64,000 bases of DNA from an uncultured Mediterraneibacter sp. (GTDB taxonomy: Bacteria > Bacillota > Clostridia > Lachnospirales > Lachnospiraceae): NCBI GenBank assembly GCA_944381935.1, contig CALWMN010000013.1:1-64000 (forward strand), read 5' to 3'. Numbering within the stretch: the stretch's first letter is position 1; every line of letters starts with the position of its first letter. This document shows positions 52,240 through 61,412 of the stretch, piece by piece. The notes under the pieces were generated by a model. That model did no database searches. It was not told the DNA's origin and saw nothing but the letters and a program-made list of their open reading frames with translations. A program made the position numbers and the translations under genes.

Positions 52240-53360
52240 AGCGTATCTCCTCCCAAAAATTCTCTCACCAGATTCCGATATATGGCTTCCGCATCCCGGA
52301 TCTGCCCTGTTTCCACATATTCATCTCTCGTGTGCGCCTGCCCGAGGCTCCCCGGGCCGCATATGACCGTCGGGATTCCCCTTCTGACAAGGAAGTACTG
52401 TTCACAGGATGCTCCGAACGCGGCCGGATGCTGCTCCACTCCCAGGATTTCCCCTGCGATTGTGCAGCAGTCCCTGACGTATCTGCTGTCCGCAGGCGTC
52501 TCCGCTCCCGGCATAAAGAAATGCGGGGTCAGCCTGCAGTTTTTTATGTGCTCAAGCGCCCCCTCCATCAGGCGCCTGCATGCGTCATATGTCATGCCGG
52601 GCAAAATGCGGAAATCCGTCAGCAGCCTGACATGTCCCGGCACAATGTTGTCCTTCTCATAACCTTCTATCATAGTCACCGCAATACTCGGAGGCGGCAG
52701 GACCTCATGACAGTACGCCTTCAGCCTGTCGTTCATCCCGTACAGGGCGCTCACAGCCGCAGCAGCCTCCTGTACGGCATCACTGCCTTTTCCCGGGAGA
52801 GCCGCATGGAAGGCAGGGGCGGTAATGTCAATATATTCCCGCAGGACACCCCGGTGTGCAACCGCAACGTTCAGCTTTGTCGGCTCCCCGATCACGGCAA
52901 AATCCGGCGTCTTTTTTCTCTTGATCCATTCCTGCATCCCCTTATTGCTGCACTCTTCATCCGCGACAAAGACGAGGGTAAGCTTTCCCTGAAGCTTTGC
53001 CCCGGTTTTTGCCAGCTTCAGCATGACGGCAGACATTGCCGCCACCGCCCCTTTCATATCCGATGTCCCTCTTCCATACAGTCGGTTCCCCTTTTCCGTC
53101 ATCTGAAACGGAGGGTATGTCCACCCTTCTGCGGCAGGCACAACGTCGAGATGGCCGCAGAACAGGAGTTCTCTCTCTCCTTCCCCATAAGCAGCGATGA
53201 GGTTCGCACGGTTTTCTCCCAGATCCTGAAGCCTTGCATCGATGCCTGCCGTGTCAAACAGGCGGCAGAGATACTCCGCTGCCTGTCTCTCATTTCCGGG
53301 AGGATTGCTCGTATCAATCGCGATCAGGTTTTCCAGTATATCAAAGACAATCCCTTTCAT
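52236..53360 (-). CDS. M20-family deacylase/peptidase (ArgE/DapE type)
   Basis: A 374-residue metal-dependent amidohydrolase. Metal and catalytic residues are in FCGHLDVVPA, GRGTSDMKGAVAAM, VADEECSNKG and VIGEPT, with the dimerisation domain starting at AHRGVLREY. Family members remove acyl groups from amino acids or split small peptides. With a D-amino-acid-type lyase downstream, an N-acyl or amide-linked substrate is plausible. It overlaps the kinase gene by 20 bp. Confidence 0.88.
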   Translation of the reverse strand: MKGIVFDILENLIAIDTSNPPGNERQAAEYLCRLFDTAGIDARLQDLGENRANLIAAYGEGERELLFCGHLDVVPAAEGWTYPPFQMTEKGNRLYGRGTSDMKGAVAAMSAVMLKLAKTGAKLQGKLTLVFVADEECSNKGMQEWIKRKKTPDFAVIGEPTKLNVAVAHRGVLREYIDITAPAFHAALPGKGSDAVQEAAAAVSALYGMNDRLKAYCHEVLPPPSIAVTMIEGYEKDNIVPGHVRLLTDFRILPGMTYDACRRLMEGALEHIKNCRLTPHFFMPGAETPADSRYVRDCCTIAGEILGVEQHPAAFGASCEQYFLVRRGIPTVICGPGSLGQAHTRDEYVETGQIRDAEAIYRNLVREFLGGDTL

Positions 53361-54849
53361 CCTTTTGTTCCCCTGCGTCTATGCTGTGCATCATTTCGTA
53401 ATATCTGAGGTATCTCTCATAAATCTTCCGGTATCTCTGAAAATTCCTTTGGTCCGTCTCTCTTCTTTCCGTGATCTCCAGTCTCCTGGCCGCCGTCTCT
53501 TCCAGATTTTCAAATATTCCTGCCGCCGCTCCTCCGATCAGCGCCGCTCCCACGGTGGAGACGTCAGGGTTTTCCGTAATACACACCGGGATCCCAAAGA
53601 CGTCTGTGATGATCTTCGGCCAGACGGCCACATGGATCCCGCCTCCTGCCAGTATCAGCTCCTGTATCTGTCCCGTCTCCTGAAACAGCCGTAATGTCTG
53701 GCGCATATTATATGTGATTCCCTCCAGCTGGCTTCGGAATATTTCCCCCCGCGACGTGCCGGCCCTAAGGCCGATCATATGTGCCCTGTCCGACGGGCAG
53801 AAATACGGAGATCCGCTGCCGACCAGGAAGGGAATCGTAAGCAGTCCTCTGCTTCCCGCCGGTATGCCCTCCGCTTCTTTTGAAAGCCTGCCGATCATGG
53901 CATAATCGATCCTGCCTTCCTCAGACAGGATTTCGGATATCCAGTTTACCGCCGCCCCGCCATTGAAATGGGACCCCAAGGCATAGAACTTTCCCCGGGT
54001 CACATGGGGATGGAAGGTTACTTGCCCGTAACAGGATTCTTTTCTCTCGGGGACAACCGACAAAAATGTGGCGCATGTCCCAAGCGTCAGTCCGGTATCG
54101 CCTGGCTCTGCCATGCCCAGGCCCAGCGCCGCACATGCCATATCCGCCGCTCCTGCCGCAACAGGCGTCCCTTCCTTTAATCCGAATCTTCTGGCGCCCT
54201 CCTCTGAGACAGTGCCGGCAAGGTCAGCGGGACCGACGATCTCCGGGAATATCTCCCGGCGCAGCCCGGCTCCTTCTATGATTTCTTCCCTCCACTCCAT
54301 AGAGGCATCCAGGCATAGCGAGTTGTACGCATCTGTATAATCCGTCCAGATTTCATCTGTCAACCGGAACCGGAGATAATCCTTCGGCGAGAGCCACACC
54401 TTCGTCCGTCTGAAGATCCCCGGCTCCTGTTCCTTCAGCCATACGAGCTTTGGAAGGGAAAACGCATTGTTGACGGGATTTCCCGTGTACTGTCTGATCG
54501 AATCCCCCATCTGTGCCGACAATTTTTCGCTTTGTTTCTGGCTCCTTGCATCTGAGAGCATGATACAGGGGCAGAGGACTTCTCCTTCCCCGTCCAGGAG
54601 CACCACCGCGCTCATATGCCCGGAGAGGGAGATCACCTCAATCTTATCAAGGCTGACCCGCTCTTTCAGCTCTGCGATCCCGCTCTTAAGGGCAGCCTCC
54701 CAGTCCCCGGGAGCCTGTTCCAGCCAGCCGTTTTTCCCTGCCGTGGTCGGATACTGCCGGCTTACCGTCAGGACCGCATTTGCCCGCTCATCCATGACCA
54801 TCAGTTTCATCTGCGAAGAACCCAGGTCTATCGCCAGTATATATGCCAT
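53341..54849 (-). CDS. FGGY-family carbohydrate kinase
   Basis: A 502-residue sugar kinase resembling xylulokinase. N-terminal ATP-site strand AIDLGSSQMKLMVMD, substrate-region SGHMSAVVLLD, and the C-terminal GGGIHVAVWPKIITDVFG motif. It phosphorylates a pentulose, hexulose or polyol; the sugar cannot be told from sequence. It lies 1 bp after the creatininase-type gene in the operon. Confidence 0.88.
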   Translation of the reverse strand: MAYILAIDLGSSQMKLMVMDERANAVLTVSRQYPTTAGKNGWLEQAPGDWEAALKSGIAELKERVSLDKIEVISLSGHMSAVVLLDGEGEVLCPCIMLSDARSQKQSEKLSAQMGDSIRQYTGNPVNNAFSLPKLVWLKEQEPGIFRRTKVWLSPKDYLRFRLTDEIWTDYTDAYNSLCLDASMEWREEIIEGAGLRREIFPEIVGPADLAGTVSEEGARRFGLKEGTPVAAGAADMACAALGLGMAEPGDTGLTLGTCATFLSVVPERKESCYGQVTFHPHVTRGKFYALGSHFNGGAAVNWISEILSEEGRIDYAMIGRLSKEAEGIPAGSRGLLTIPFLVGSGSPYFCPSDRAHMIGLRAGTSRGEIFRSQLEGITYNMRQTLRLFQETGQIQELILAGGGIHVAVWPKIITDVFGIPVCITENPDVSTVGAALIGGAAAGIFENLEETAARRLEITERRETDQRNFQRYRKIYERYLRYYEMMHSIDAGEQKDERDCL

Positions 54850-54850
54850 C

Positions 54851-55579
54851 TCAATCCCCGTCCTTTAATATCGATACAATCGTTTCTACAACAGCGTCTA
54901 TGATCCTTCTGCCCTTTTCTGCTGTGGCTGCCGTCGCATCCCCCAGCACTGCCGTATCCATAAACTCGCTCCATCTCACCGCGCTGTATTCATAATCCTT
55001 TGGAAATGTCACTTTCCGGGAAACCGCCTTTTGCATATCCACCCTGTCCGGGCAGAGATACAACATATATGACGTCTCGATTTCGTCCGCATGGAAATAT
55101 ACATTATGGGGGCGTTCTGACGTGCAGACCTTCTCAATCATCTCATTTGCTCCCGGATATGTGAATTGATAAATTTTCATCCCGAGGACGCCGGCGGCTT
55201 TGCGCATCATGGTCTTGGCAGCGGCTGAGTTTCCCACATGCGTATTGATCACCGCAAGCCTGCTGACGCCGGAGCGGTCCAGGCTTTTTGCGATCTCATA
55301 CAGGTACTCTGCGAGCACCTGCCCGTCCACATGGATGCTGCCCGGCACGTCTCCCAGCGACCACACCTGTCCGTACGGGACACAGGGAAGGACCGCGCAT
55401 CGGTCTACTCCCAGCTTTTCTTCTACTTTCGCTGCCAGCGCATCCGCAAGACAGCAGTCCGTGTCCAGGGGCAGATGGTTCCCGTGCACTTCAATGGCTC
55501 CTGTCGGAAGGAGCACCGTCATGCCGTCCGACTGCAGATATTTCTGCGCCCTCTCCTGATTCAGATCATTATACTTCAT
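54851..55579 (-). CDS. Creatininase-family amidohydrolase
   Basis: A 242-residue enzyme with the family metal motifs: LPTGAIEVHGNHLPLDTDC (Glu, His and Asp ligands), NTHVGNS and HADEIETS. Creatininase relatives open cyclic amides or act as formamide hydrolases in cofactor and sugar pathways. Together with the phosphotriesterase-type lactonase next to it, it suggests ring-opening of a cyclic intermediate. Gap of 3 bp to that gene. Confidence 0.86.
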   Translation of the reverse strand: MKYNDLNQERAQKYLQSDGMTVLLPTGAIEVHGNHLPLDTDCCLADALAAKVEEKLGVDRCAVLPCVPYGQVWSLGDVPGSIHVDGQVLAEYLYEIAKSLDRSGVSRLAVINTHVGNSAAAKTMMRKAAGVLGMKIYQFTYPGANEMIEKVCTSERPHNVYFHADEIETSYMLYLCPDRVDMQKAVSRKVTFPKDYEYSAVRWSEFMDTAVLGDATAATAEKGRRIIDAVVETIVSILKDGD

Positions 55580-55582
55580 TCT

Positions 55583-56557
55583 CTACACCTTCTTAAATGA
55601 AAAGCACTCTCTCGGGTTATTAATAAAGATATCTTCTGCAAGTTTCTCTCCGTTTATCCCTGCTGCCTCCGCTTCCTCAATCAGCCTCGGTACCCACTTC
55701 TGCCTGATGTACGGGAGCCCGAGCGCATTTCCATAGCTGTGATAATAGCTTTTTCTCGCCGTATCGCCGCTTACCAGGATCTGCTTCTGGTATCCGTGCC
55801 TGACAAGTTCCAGGATACAGCCGATCCTGACAGACTCCGGATTATATTTCACCTTCGCGATCCCGTCAAAGCAGAGGAACGCCCCGGTATCCGCGATCTT
55901 GAGATGCATATAGGGATCCGGGTTGCGGTCCATATGCCCGAAGCTGATATTGTGAAGGTCCACGCCTTCCTCCCTTAAATATTTCATCTGCTCCAGCGCC
56001 ATTGTCCCTGCCTCTGTGTGCGCATGTACCGGCGCTCCCGTTGCAAGGTGCGCCCTGCACACCGCCCGGATCGTCTTAATCTCCAGCGGGCTGATACTGT
56101 TGTATCCCGTTCCGAACTTGACCTGTCCGCCCCTGACGGACGTCCCCTGCATCCCTTCGGTCACTTCCTTTATGACAAATTCTGTCAGCTCTTCCACACT
56201 GCTTTTGTCGATCCACTCCTCATAGGTACGGTCTTCACCGGGCATTTTCGCGTCCCATAAGAACCCTTTGTTAAACCCCGCTGTCCCGATGATCTGCATC
56301 CCTGTGCGGACAGAAATATCACACACCGCCTGGGGGTCTCTCCCGTAGTCTATGGCAGTGGCGTCCACGATAGTCTTTACGCCGCATGCCTTTGCATCCG
56401 CTACCTCCTGCTCACTTTTCTGCGGATCATCCAGCAGAAGATCTGTTTCGTTTCTTTCCTCCCAGTGTGCCGGACGGCATATGATATGCTCATGAGAATA
56501 TGTAAACCCCAGCTCCTCGGGACGAATGTCTCCTGTCATCAGTCTAACATATGACAT
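55583..56557 (-). CDS. Phosphotriesterase-family hydrolase (probable lactonase)
   Basis: A 324-residue TIM-barrel metal hydrolase: N-terminal His pair in YSHEHIICRP, the bridging lysine in GGQVKFGTGYN, His residues in PVHAHTEAGT and FGHMDRNP, and the late Asp in VSGDTARKSYYH. Bacterial members of this group often hydrolyse sugar lactones or their phosphates. It follows the second permease gene by 22 bp. Confidence 0.87.
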   Translation of the reverse strand: MSYVRLMTGDIRPEELGFTYSHEHIICRPAHWEERNETDLLLDDPQKSEQEVADAKACGVKTIVDATAIDYGRDPQAVCDISVRTGMQIIGTAGFNKGFLWDAKMPGEDRTYEEWIDKSSVEELTEFVIKEVTEGMQGTSVRGGQVKFGTGYNSISPLEIKTIRAVCRAHLATGAPVHAHTEAGTMALEQMKYLREEGVDLHNISFGHMDRNPDPYMHLKIADTGAFLCFDGIAKVKYNPESVRIGCILELVRHGYQKQILVSGDTARKSYYHSYGNALGLPYIRQKWVPRLIEEAEAAGINGEKLAEDIFINNPRECFSFKKV

Positions 56558-56579
56558 TGTTTTCCTCCTTTCCTGCAGA

Positions 56580-57533
56580 TTATCTGCGTTTCTTCATCTG
56601 ATACTGGTTCAGCGCAACCATGACGGCGATGATCAGTCCCTGGCTTAAATACTGCCCCGCATTGGATATTCCAAGGATCGTCATCAGGCTCTGCAGAACG
56701 ACAATGATCATGACGCCCGGGAATGTCCCTTCCAGCGTCCCGATCCCTCCTACAAAGGCGGTGCCCCCGATTACAGCCGCCGCAATCGAGTTCAGCGTGT
56801 ATTCCGTCCCGACTCCCATAGATGCCACACCCACGTAAGCACTGAGCATCAGACCTGCCACTCCGGCGAGCACGGAAGCCAGGACATACGCCGAGATCAC
56901 GATCCCGTCCGCATGATACCCGGACATCTTTGCCACCTTAGCGCTTGCGCCCGTAAAATAAAGCTTCCGTCCGTAGACCGTCTTTCTCAGCACGACTGAG
57001 AGCAGCGCCCACAGACAGACCCAGATGACGACCGCCACAGGCAGGATTCCCCACCAGCCTTCGGCGATAAACCGGAAGGATTCTGGAAGATTGCCGCTGG
57101 GTATCCCCTGCGTATAGATGTAATATCCTCCTTCAATGACAATAGACATTGCCATTGTGACAAGAAACGGCTGCATTTTAAATTTTGTGATAATCACACC
57201 GTTTACAAGCCCGATCAGCACGCAGAGGCCCAGCGAGGCTGCCACGCCAAGCGGGATATTTCCCGGATCTCCGCTTATGATCGACGCGCACACGAGGTTG
57301 ACCATAGACATTGTAGTCCCGACGGACAGATCCAGTCCGCCCACCAGAAGCGCGATCGTCTGCCCCATCGCCACGATTCCGAGGGGAGCCGCTGATCTTG
57401 CGATGTTCAGCAGATGGGACGGCGAGACCGTACCGTTCGTTGAAAAGAGAAATGCCAGTATCATCACCAGGAAAAGCACATAGACTCCAAACGGGAAATT
57501 CGTATATCTGATCTTTTCTTTTATACTCTGCAT
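56580..57533 (-). CDS. Sugar ABC transporter permease (RbsC type)
   Basis: A 317-residue membrane permease of the ribose/galactoside branch. It keeps the family segment GLDLSVGTTMSMVNLV and a loop ending in VIGGTAFVGGIGTLEGTFPG. It pairs with the neighbouring permease (1 bp gap) and a single two-domain ATPase to move the substrate delivered by the binding protein at 60093. Confidence 0.93.
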   Translation of the reverse strand: MQSIKEKIRYTNFPFGVYVLFLVMILAFLFSTNGTVSPSHLLNIARSAAPLGIVAMGQTIALLVGGLDLSVGTTMSMVNLVCASIISGDPGNIPLGVAASLGLCVLIGLVNGVIITKFKMQPFLVTMAMSIVIEGGYYIYTQGIPSGNLPESFRFIAEGWWGILPVAVVIWVCLWALLSVVLRKTVYGRKLYFTGASAKVAKMSGYHADGIVISAYVLASVLAGVAGLMLSAYVGVASMGVGTEYTLNSIAAAVIGGTAFVGGIGTLEGTFPGVMIIVVLQSLMTILGISNAGQYLSQGLIIAVMVALNQYQMKKRR

Positions 57534-57534
57534 A

Positions 57535-58479
57535 TTATTTCATCTCCTTTCTCTTGATCTGGAAGATCATAAGGGATGCCACCAGTATAATTCCCTTTGC
57601 TATGTACTGATAGTAAGGAGAAATCCCCATATTGTTCATGATATTGTTGATCAGGGTCAGGATGAACGCCCCGAAAAACGCCCCGATTACGCTCCCGACT
57701 CCTCCGTTCATCGAGATGCCTCCCACGACTGCTGCCGCCACGGAGTCCATCGCATAGCTGTCTCCCACAAGCGGATTTCCCGTCGAGATGCGCACAGAGA
57801 GGAAAACTCCCGCAATTCCTGCGATCGCCCCGGAAAGCACATAGATCAGGACAATGTTTTTCTTCGTCTTGATCCCGGACTGCTCTGCATAGACCTCTCC
57901 GTTCCCGATCGCATAGATATTCCGTCCGAAACGGGTATAATGGAGGACCGCAAAGACGATAACATAGATCAGGATTGCCAGAATGATCGATACGTTGAGC
58001 ACTCCGATCCTGCTTCTCATAAAGGAGGAAAATCCCGTATTCACGCTTCCTCCGCCGCTTGGCATCAGGATCAGGCATATCCCCTTGAGAAACGCCTGCG
58101 TGGAGATCGTGATGATCATCGCAGGGATCCCGAACTTCACCACGCCGATCCCGTTCACAAGACCAGTCAGAGCCCCTGCCCCCACTGCCAGAAGGATGCT
58201 GAATATAACCTGTCCTGCCGTATCCTGGCTGAACATGGCGACCATGATGGTGCCAAAAGAAATAATACTGCTGACAGACATGTCGATCCCGCCGATGAGC
58301 AGGACCTTGCACTGTGCCACTGCCACTACTGCCAGCACGGCAGCCTGGGCGGCGATGTTGCGTATGTTGTATGCATTTCTGAACGTTGGTGATACAAGGG
58401 AAGCTATCAGTATCATCGCGATCAGCACGACCATAGACGGAACCGCCTGTTTCACCTGCTTTTTTACTGATCCTGTCAT
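57535..58479 (-). CDS. Sugar ABC transporter permease (RbsC type), second copy
   Basis: A 314-residue permease similar to its neighbour (GGIDMSVSSIISFGTIMVA and VVGGISMNGGVGSVIGAFFG). Two different permeases suggest a heterodimeric channel. Its ATG overlaps the end of the ATPase gene by 4 bp. The larger overlapping frame on the same strand is rejected because it lacks hydrophobic segments. Confidence 0.93.
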   Translation of the reverse strand: MTGSVKKQVKQAVPSMVVLIAMILIASLVSPTFRNAYNIRNIAAQAAVLAVVAVAQCKVLLIGGIDMSVSSIISFGTIMVAMFSQDTAGQVIFSILLAVGAGALTGLVNGIGVVKFGIPAMIITISTQAFLKGICLILMPSGGGSVNTGFSSFMRSRIGVLNVSIILAILIYVIVFAVLHYTRFGRNIYAIGNGEVYAEQSGIKTKKNIVLIYVLSGAIAGIAGVFLSVRISTGNPLVGDSYAMDSVAAAVVGGISMNGGVGSVIGAFFGAFILTLINNIMNNMGISPYYQYIAKGIILVASLMIFQIKRKEMK

Positions 58480-60002
58480 GCCTCTTTTCTCCTTTCCGCC
58501 TCAGACCGGGGACTTTTTGCGCTGAACTGCATGATCTTTTCCTCCGTAGCCTCAGCTCCGGCAATATGCCCGGATATCTGTCCCTCATACATCACGTATA
58601 TCTCATCTGAAAGCCCGATCAATTCAAGCATGTCACTGGTAAAGATCACGACGCTGACGCCTGTCTTTGTCAATTCCCTGATCAGGGAATAGATCTCCAG
58701 CTTGCTCTGCACATCAACTCCCCGGGTCGGCTCGTTCAGATACAGGATTTCCGGCTTTGTCTTAATCCATTTGGAAAAAACAATCTTCTGCTGATTCCCT
58801 CCCGAGAGGTTGGACACCTTCATCTTTGGATTGCTTACCTTAATATTCAGTTCCCGGATCCCTTCTTCAACCGCTTTCTCTTCTTTCTTTTTCTCCACAA
58901 ACCCGGCTTTTGAATTGTCTTTGAGAACCATAGATAAAATATTTTCCCGGACAGAAAGATCCAGGCAGAGCCCCTCGGATTTCCTGTCCTCCGGCACAAA
59001 GGCGATCTTATGCTTCAGGGCATCTGCCGGCGAGTGTATCGCCACCTTTTTCCCGTCGATCATATAATCTCCTGCTGTAAAGGGCGTCAGGCCGAACAGC
59101 GCCCTGCTTAACTCTCTCTGCCCCTGTCCTTCCAGGCCGCCGATTCCCACGACAGTCCCCTCCGGCACATCGATGCTTACGTCCGTTACAGTTGAGCCGA
59201 CGCTTGCGTTCCTGAGGGAAATCTTGATCTTATCATCCTTCGTTTTTCTGCGTTCGGGATAGACATTTTTAAAGTCGCGCCCTACCATCTTGCTGATCAG
59301 CATCTCTTCATTCGTCTGGTCCAGGGGGGAGTGAAATACAAATCTTCCGTCCTTCAGGATCAGGACCTCATTGCATGTCTGGTAGATATCATCCATACGG
59401 TGGCTGATCATAATGACGGATACTTTTTCTTCCAGTATCCGGCGGATGAAGTCAAATAAGATCCGGGACTCCGCCTTGTTAAGCCTTGAGGTCGGCTCAT
59501 CAAAGATCACGATCCTCGGATGGGAGGACCACGCTTTCGCAATCTCTGTGATCTGGCACTGGGCAGGAGACAGCTCGCATACCATCCTGTTGACGTCGAT
59601 CTCGTACCCTATGTCTGCCAGGACCTTTTCCGCCTGCCTGTGCAGTTTCTTCTGGTCAAGGAACGGCCCCTTCTTCGGCTCCCTGCCGAGCATGATGTTC
59701 TCTCCGACCGTCATCTCTTCCATGAGGCTCAGTTCCTGATGCACGAAAGCAATCCCCTTCTCTCCCGCCTCTACCGGGCTTTTGAATCTGATCTCTTTCC
59801 CGTCCATCTCTATGGACCCCTTGCTCGGGGACAACCCTCCGCTTATAAGGTTCATCAGCGTGGACTTCCCTGCCCCGTTCTCCCCGACGATCGCAATCGC
59901 GCTCCCCTCCCGGCACTCAATTGACACATCTTCCAGGACGACGTTCCCATTAAATTCCTTTGATAAATTCTTCCCCAGTAATATCGTTTTCGTGTCCTTC
60001 AC
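58476..60002 (-). CDS. Sugar ABC transporter ATP-binding protein (RbsA type)
   Basis: A 508-residue protein with two ATPase domains. Domain 1 has Walker A GENGAGKST, signature LSPAQCQ and Walker B IVIFDEPTSRL. Domain 2 has the usual degenerate first loop GGLEGQGQREL, signature LSGGNQQ and ILYLNEPTRGVDV. It powers both permeases. It lies 90 bp after the binding-protein gene. Confidence 0.95.
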   Translation of the reverse strand: MKDTKTILLGKNLSKEFNGNVVLEDVSIECREGSAIAIVGENGAGKSTLMNLISGGLSPSKGSIEMDGKEIRFKSPVEAGEKGIAFVHQELSLMEEMTVGENIMLGREPKKGPFLDQKKLHRQAEKVLADIGYEIDVNRMVCELSPAQCQITEIAKAWSSHPRIVIFDEPTSRLNKAESRILFDFIRRILEEKVSVIMISHRMDDIYQTCNEVLILKDGRFVFHSPLDQTNEEMLISKMVGRDFKNVYPERRKTKDDKIKISLRNASVGSTVTDVSIDVPEGTVVGIGGLEGQGQRELSRALFGLTPFTAGDYMIDGKKVAIHSPADALKHKIAFVPEDRKSEGLCLDLSVRENILSMVLKDNSKAGFVEKKKEEKAVEEGIRELNIKVSNPKMKVSNLSGGNQQKIVFSKWIKTKPEILYLNEPTRGVDVQSKLEIYSLIRELTKTGVSVVIFTSDMLELIGLSDEIYVMYEGQISGHIAGAEATEEKIMQFSAKSPRSEAERRKEA

Positions 60003-60092
60003 ATGTTCTCCCTCCGATCATGAAACAGAACCGGTGCCGGTGCACAAAGGATACCGCCCCATATGCACCGGCACCAGATAACCTTTTCGCTC

Positions 60093-61133
60093 TTATTCAA
60101 ATATTTCCGCCAGCACGTCCTCCGGAAGCTCTGTTCCGCACCACACATCATCTGAAAGATCCGGGAAGTATGCCTCTTTCATCTCCGTGAGGCCTGCCAT
60201 CGTCTCAACCGGATAGATATTATCCTTCTCGACCTCTTCTCCATTCATCAGAGAGATCGCTGTATCGAGAGCAATCCGCGTCAGCCAGGTCGGCTTCGCA
60301 ACGGCGATTCCTTCCATATTATTGTCTACACAGGCTTTCAGATATCCATTGTTGTCCTCTCCCGTCATCGGGACAAGGTCTCTTCCTGCCGCCTGGAAAG
60401 CTTCGATCGCGCCAAGCGTCATGGCACCGCCCTGTGACCATACGCCGTCGATCTCCGGGTATGTCGCCAGAAGGTCCGACATGACGGTTCTCGCTGTGGC
60501 GTAATCCCAGTCGGCATCCTCTTCTGCGAGGATCTCAATGTCTGGATACTGCTCGAATACGCTCATCGCTCCTTCTCTTCGCAATGTATTGCTGGAAACG
60601 CCGGAAATTCCATTGAGCATGACGATCTTGCCCTCTCCGCCAAGCTGCTCTGCCAGCCACTGGGCGCCGGTCGCCCCGAAGTCCGTCTCGTCCACTGTGA
60701 TCAGAGAATCATATGCGTCTCCGTCGATCGTCGCCGCGAGAAGGATTACCTTGATCCCCTCATCCATCGCTTCCTGAAGTGTGGCGTTCAGCGCGGTCGT
60801 GTCACACGGGGTCGTGATGATGACATCCACTCCCTGGGCGATCAGGTCCTCGATATTCGCGATCTGCTTTGTGATGTCATTGTCCGACTCTACATAGGTC
60901 ACATCTACCTGGTCCGCATAGTTGTTCTCCACGTTCCACTTAAATTCCTGATAGAGCTGTACAGACCATGAATTTCCGAGATAGTAGATGTCGTACCCTA
61001 TCTTGATCTTCTCGCCACTGCCCGCTGATGAGTCCGAAGAAGACGCGTCTTCTCCGCCCCCGGACGAACATCCTGCCAGGGACAGGAGCATCACACATGC
61101 CAGCAACAAACCGAAAATTCTTTTCTTTTTCAT
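60093..61133 (-). CDS. Sugar-type ABC transporter substrate-binding lipoprotein
   Basis: A 346-residue periplasmic-binding-protein type 1 lipoprotein. Signal peptide with lipobox LAGC, a Ser/Gly-rich spacer, then KIGYDIYYLGNSWSVQLYQE and GVDVIITTPCDTTALNATL. The group binds sugars, polyols or autoinducer-like ligands. The ATG at 61133 follows AAAGGAGG. It is the first and probably most abundant product of the operon. Confidence 0.93.
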   Translation of the reverse strand: MKKKRIFGLLLACVMLLSLAGCSSGGGEDASSSDSSAGSGEKIKIGYDIYYLGNSWSVQLYQEFKWNVENNYADQVDVTYVESDNDITKQIANIEDLIAQGVDVIITTPCDTTALNATLQEAMDEGIKVILLAATIDGDAYDSLITVDETDFGATGAQWLAEQLGGEGKIVMLNGISGVSSNTLRREGAMSVFEQYPDIEILAEEDADWDYATARTVMSDLLATYPEIDGVWSQGGAMTLGAIEAFQAAGRDLVPMTGEDNNGYLKACVDNNMEGIAVAKPTWLTRIALDTAISLMNGEEVEKDNIYPVETMAGLTEMKEAYFPDLSDDVWCGTELPEDVLAEIFE

Positions 61134-61179
61134 TTTTGTCCTCCTTTGTAAATTTTGTATAGTGTTGAGTTCTATCTGA

Positions 61180-61208
61180 ATCATATCATTGTATAGTTGA
61201 CTAGTCAA
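61180..61208 (-). promoter_or_regulatory. Promoter and operator of the catabolic operon
   Basis: TTGACT (61203-61208), a 17-bp spacer and TATGAT (61180-61185) on the minus strand. A perfect 12-bp palindrome TTGACTAGTCAA (61197-61208) covers the -35 and is a likely site for the divergent GntR regulator. The remaining 61209-61285 is AT-rich with no feature seen. Confidence 0.8.
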
Positions 61209-61285
61209 GTACAAATTGTTGAAATAATCAATTATTATTGCTCTTTTAAATAGTAATTGTTATTATTGTTTGATAATTATACTTT

Positions 61286-61315
61286 TTGACAATAGTTTTT
61301 CTCCATAGTTGTATA
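61286..61315 (+). promoter_or_regulatory. Probable promoter of the GntR-family gene
   Basis: TTGACA (61286-61291), an 18-bp spacer and TGTATA (61310-61315). Confidence 0.5.
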
Positions 61316-61412
61316 CTCAAGCCGGGAAACTAATTCATTGACCAATCAGCCTGCCAATGCTATTATTGAAACAGGTAATTTTACCAATTATGAGGTATTG
61401 AGAGGACTATAT

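Noticed and set aside
57521..58588. A 355-codon minus-strand frame over the second permease
   Set aside because: It is a frame-shifted reading of the permease with an Arg/Gly/Asp-rich product and no hydrophobic helices; the true permease frame is clear.
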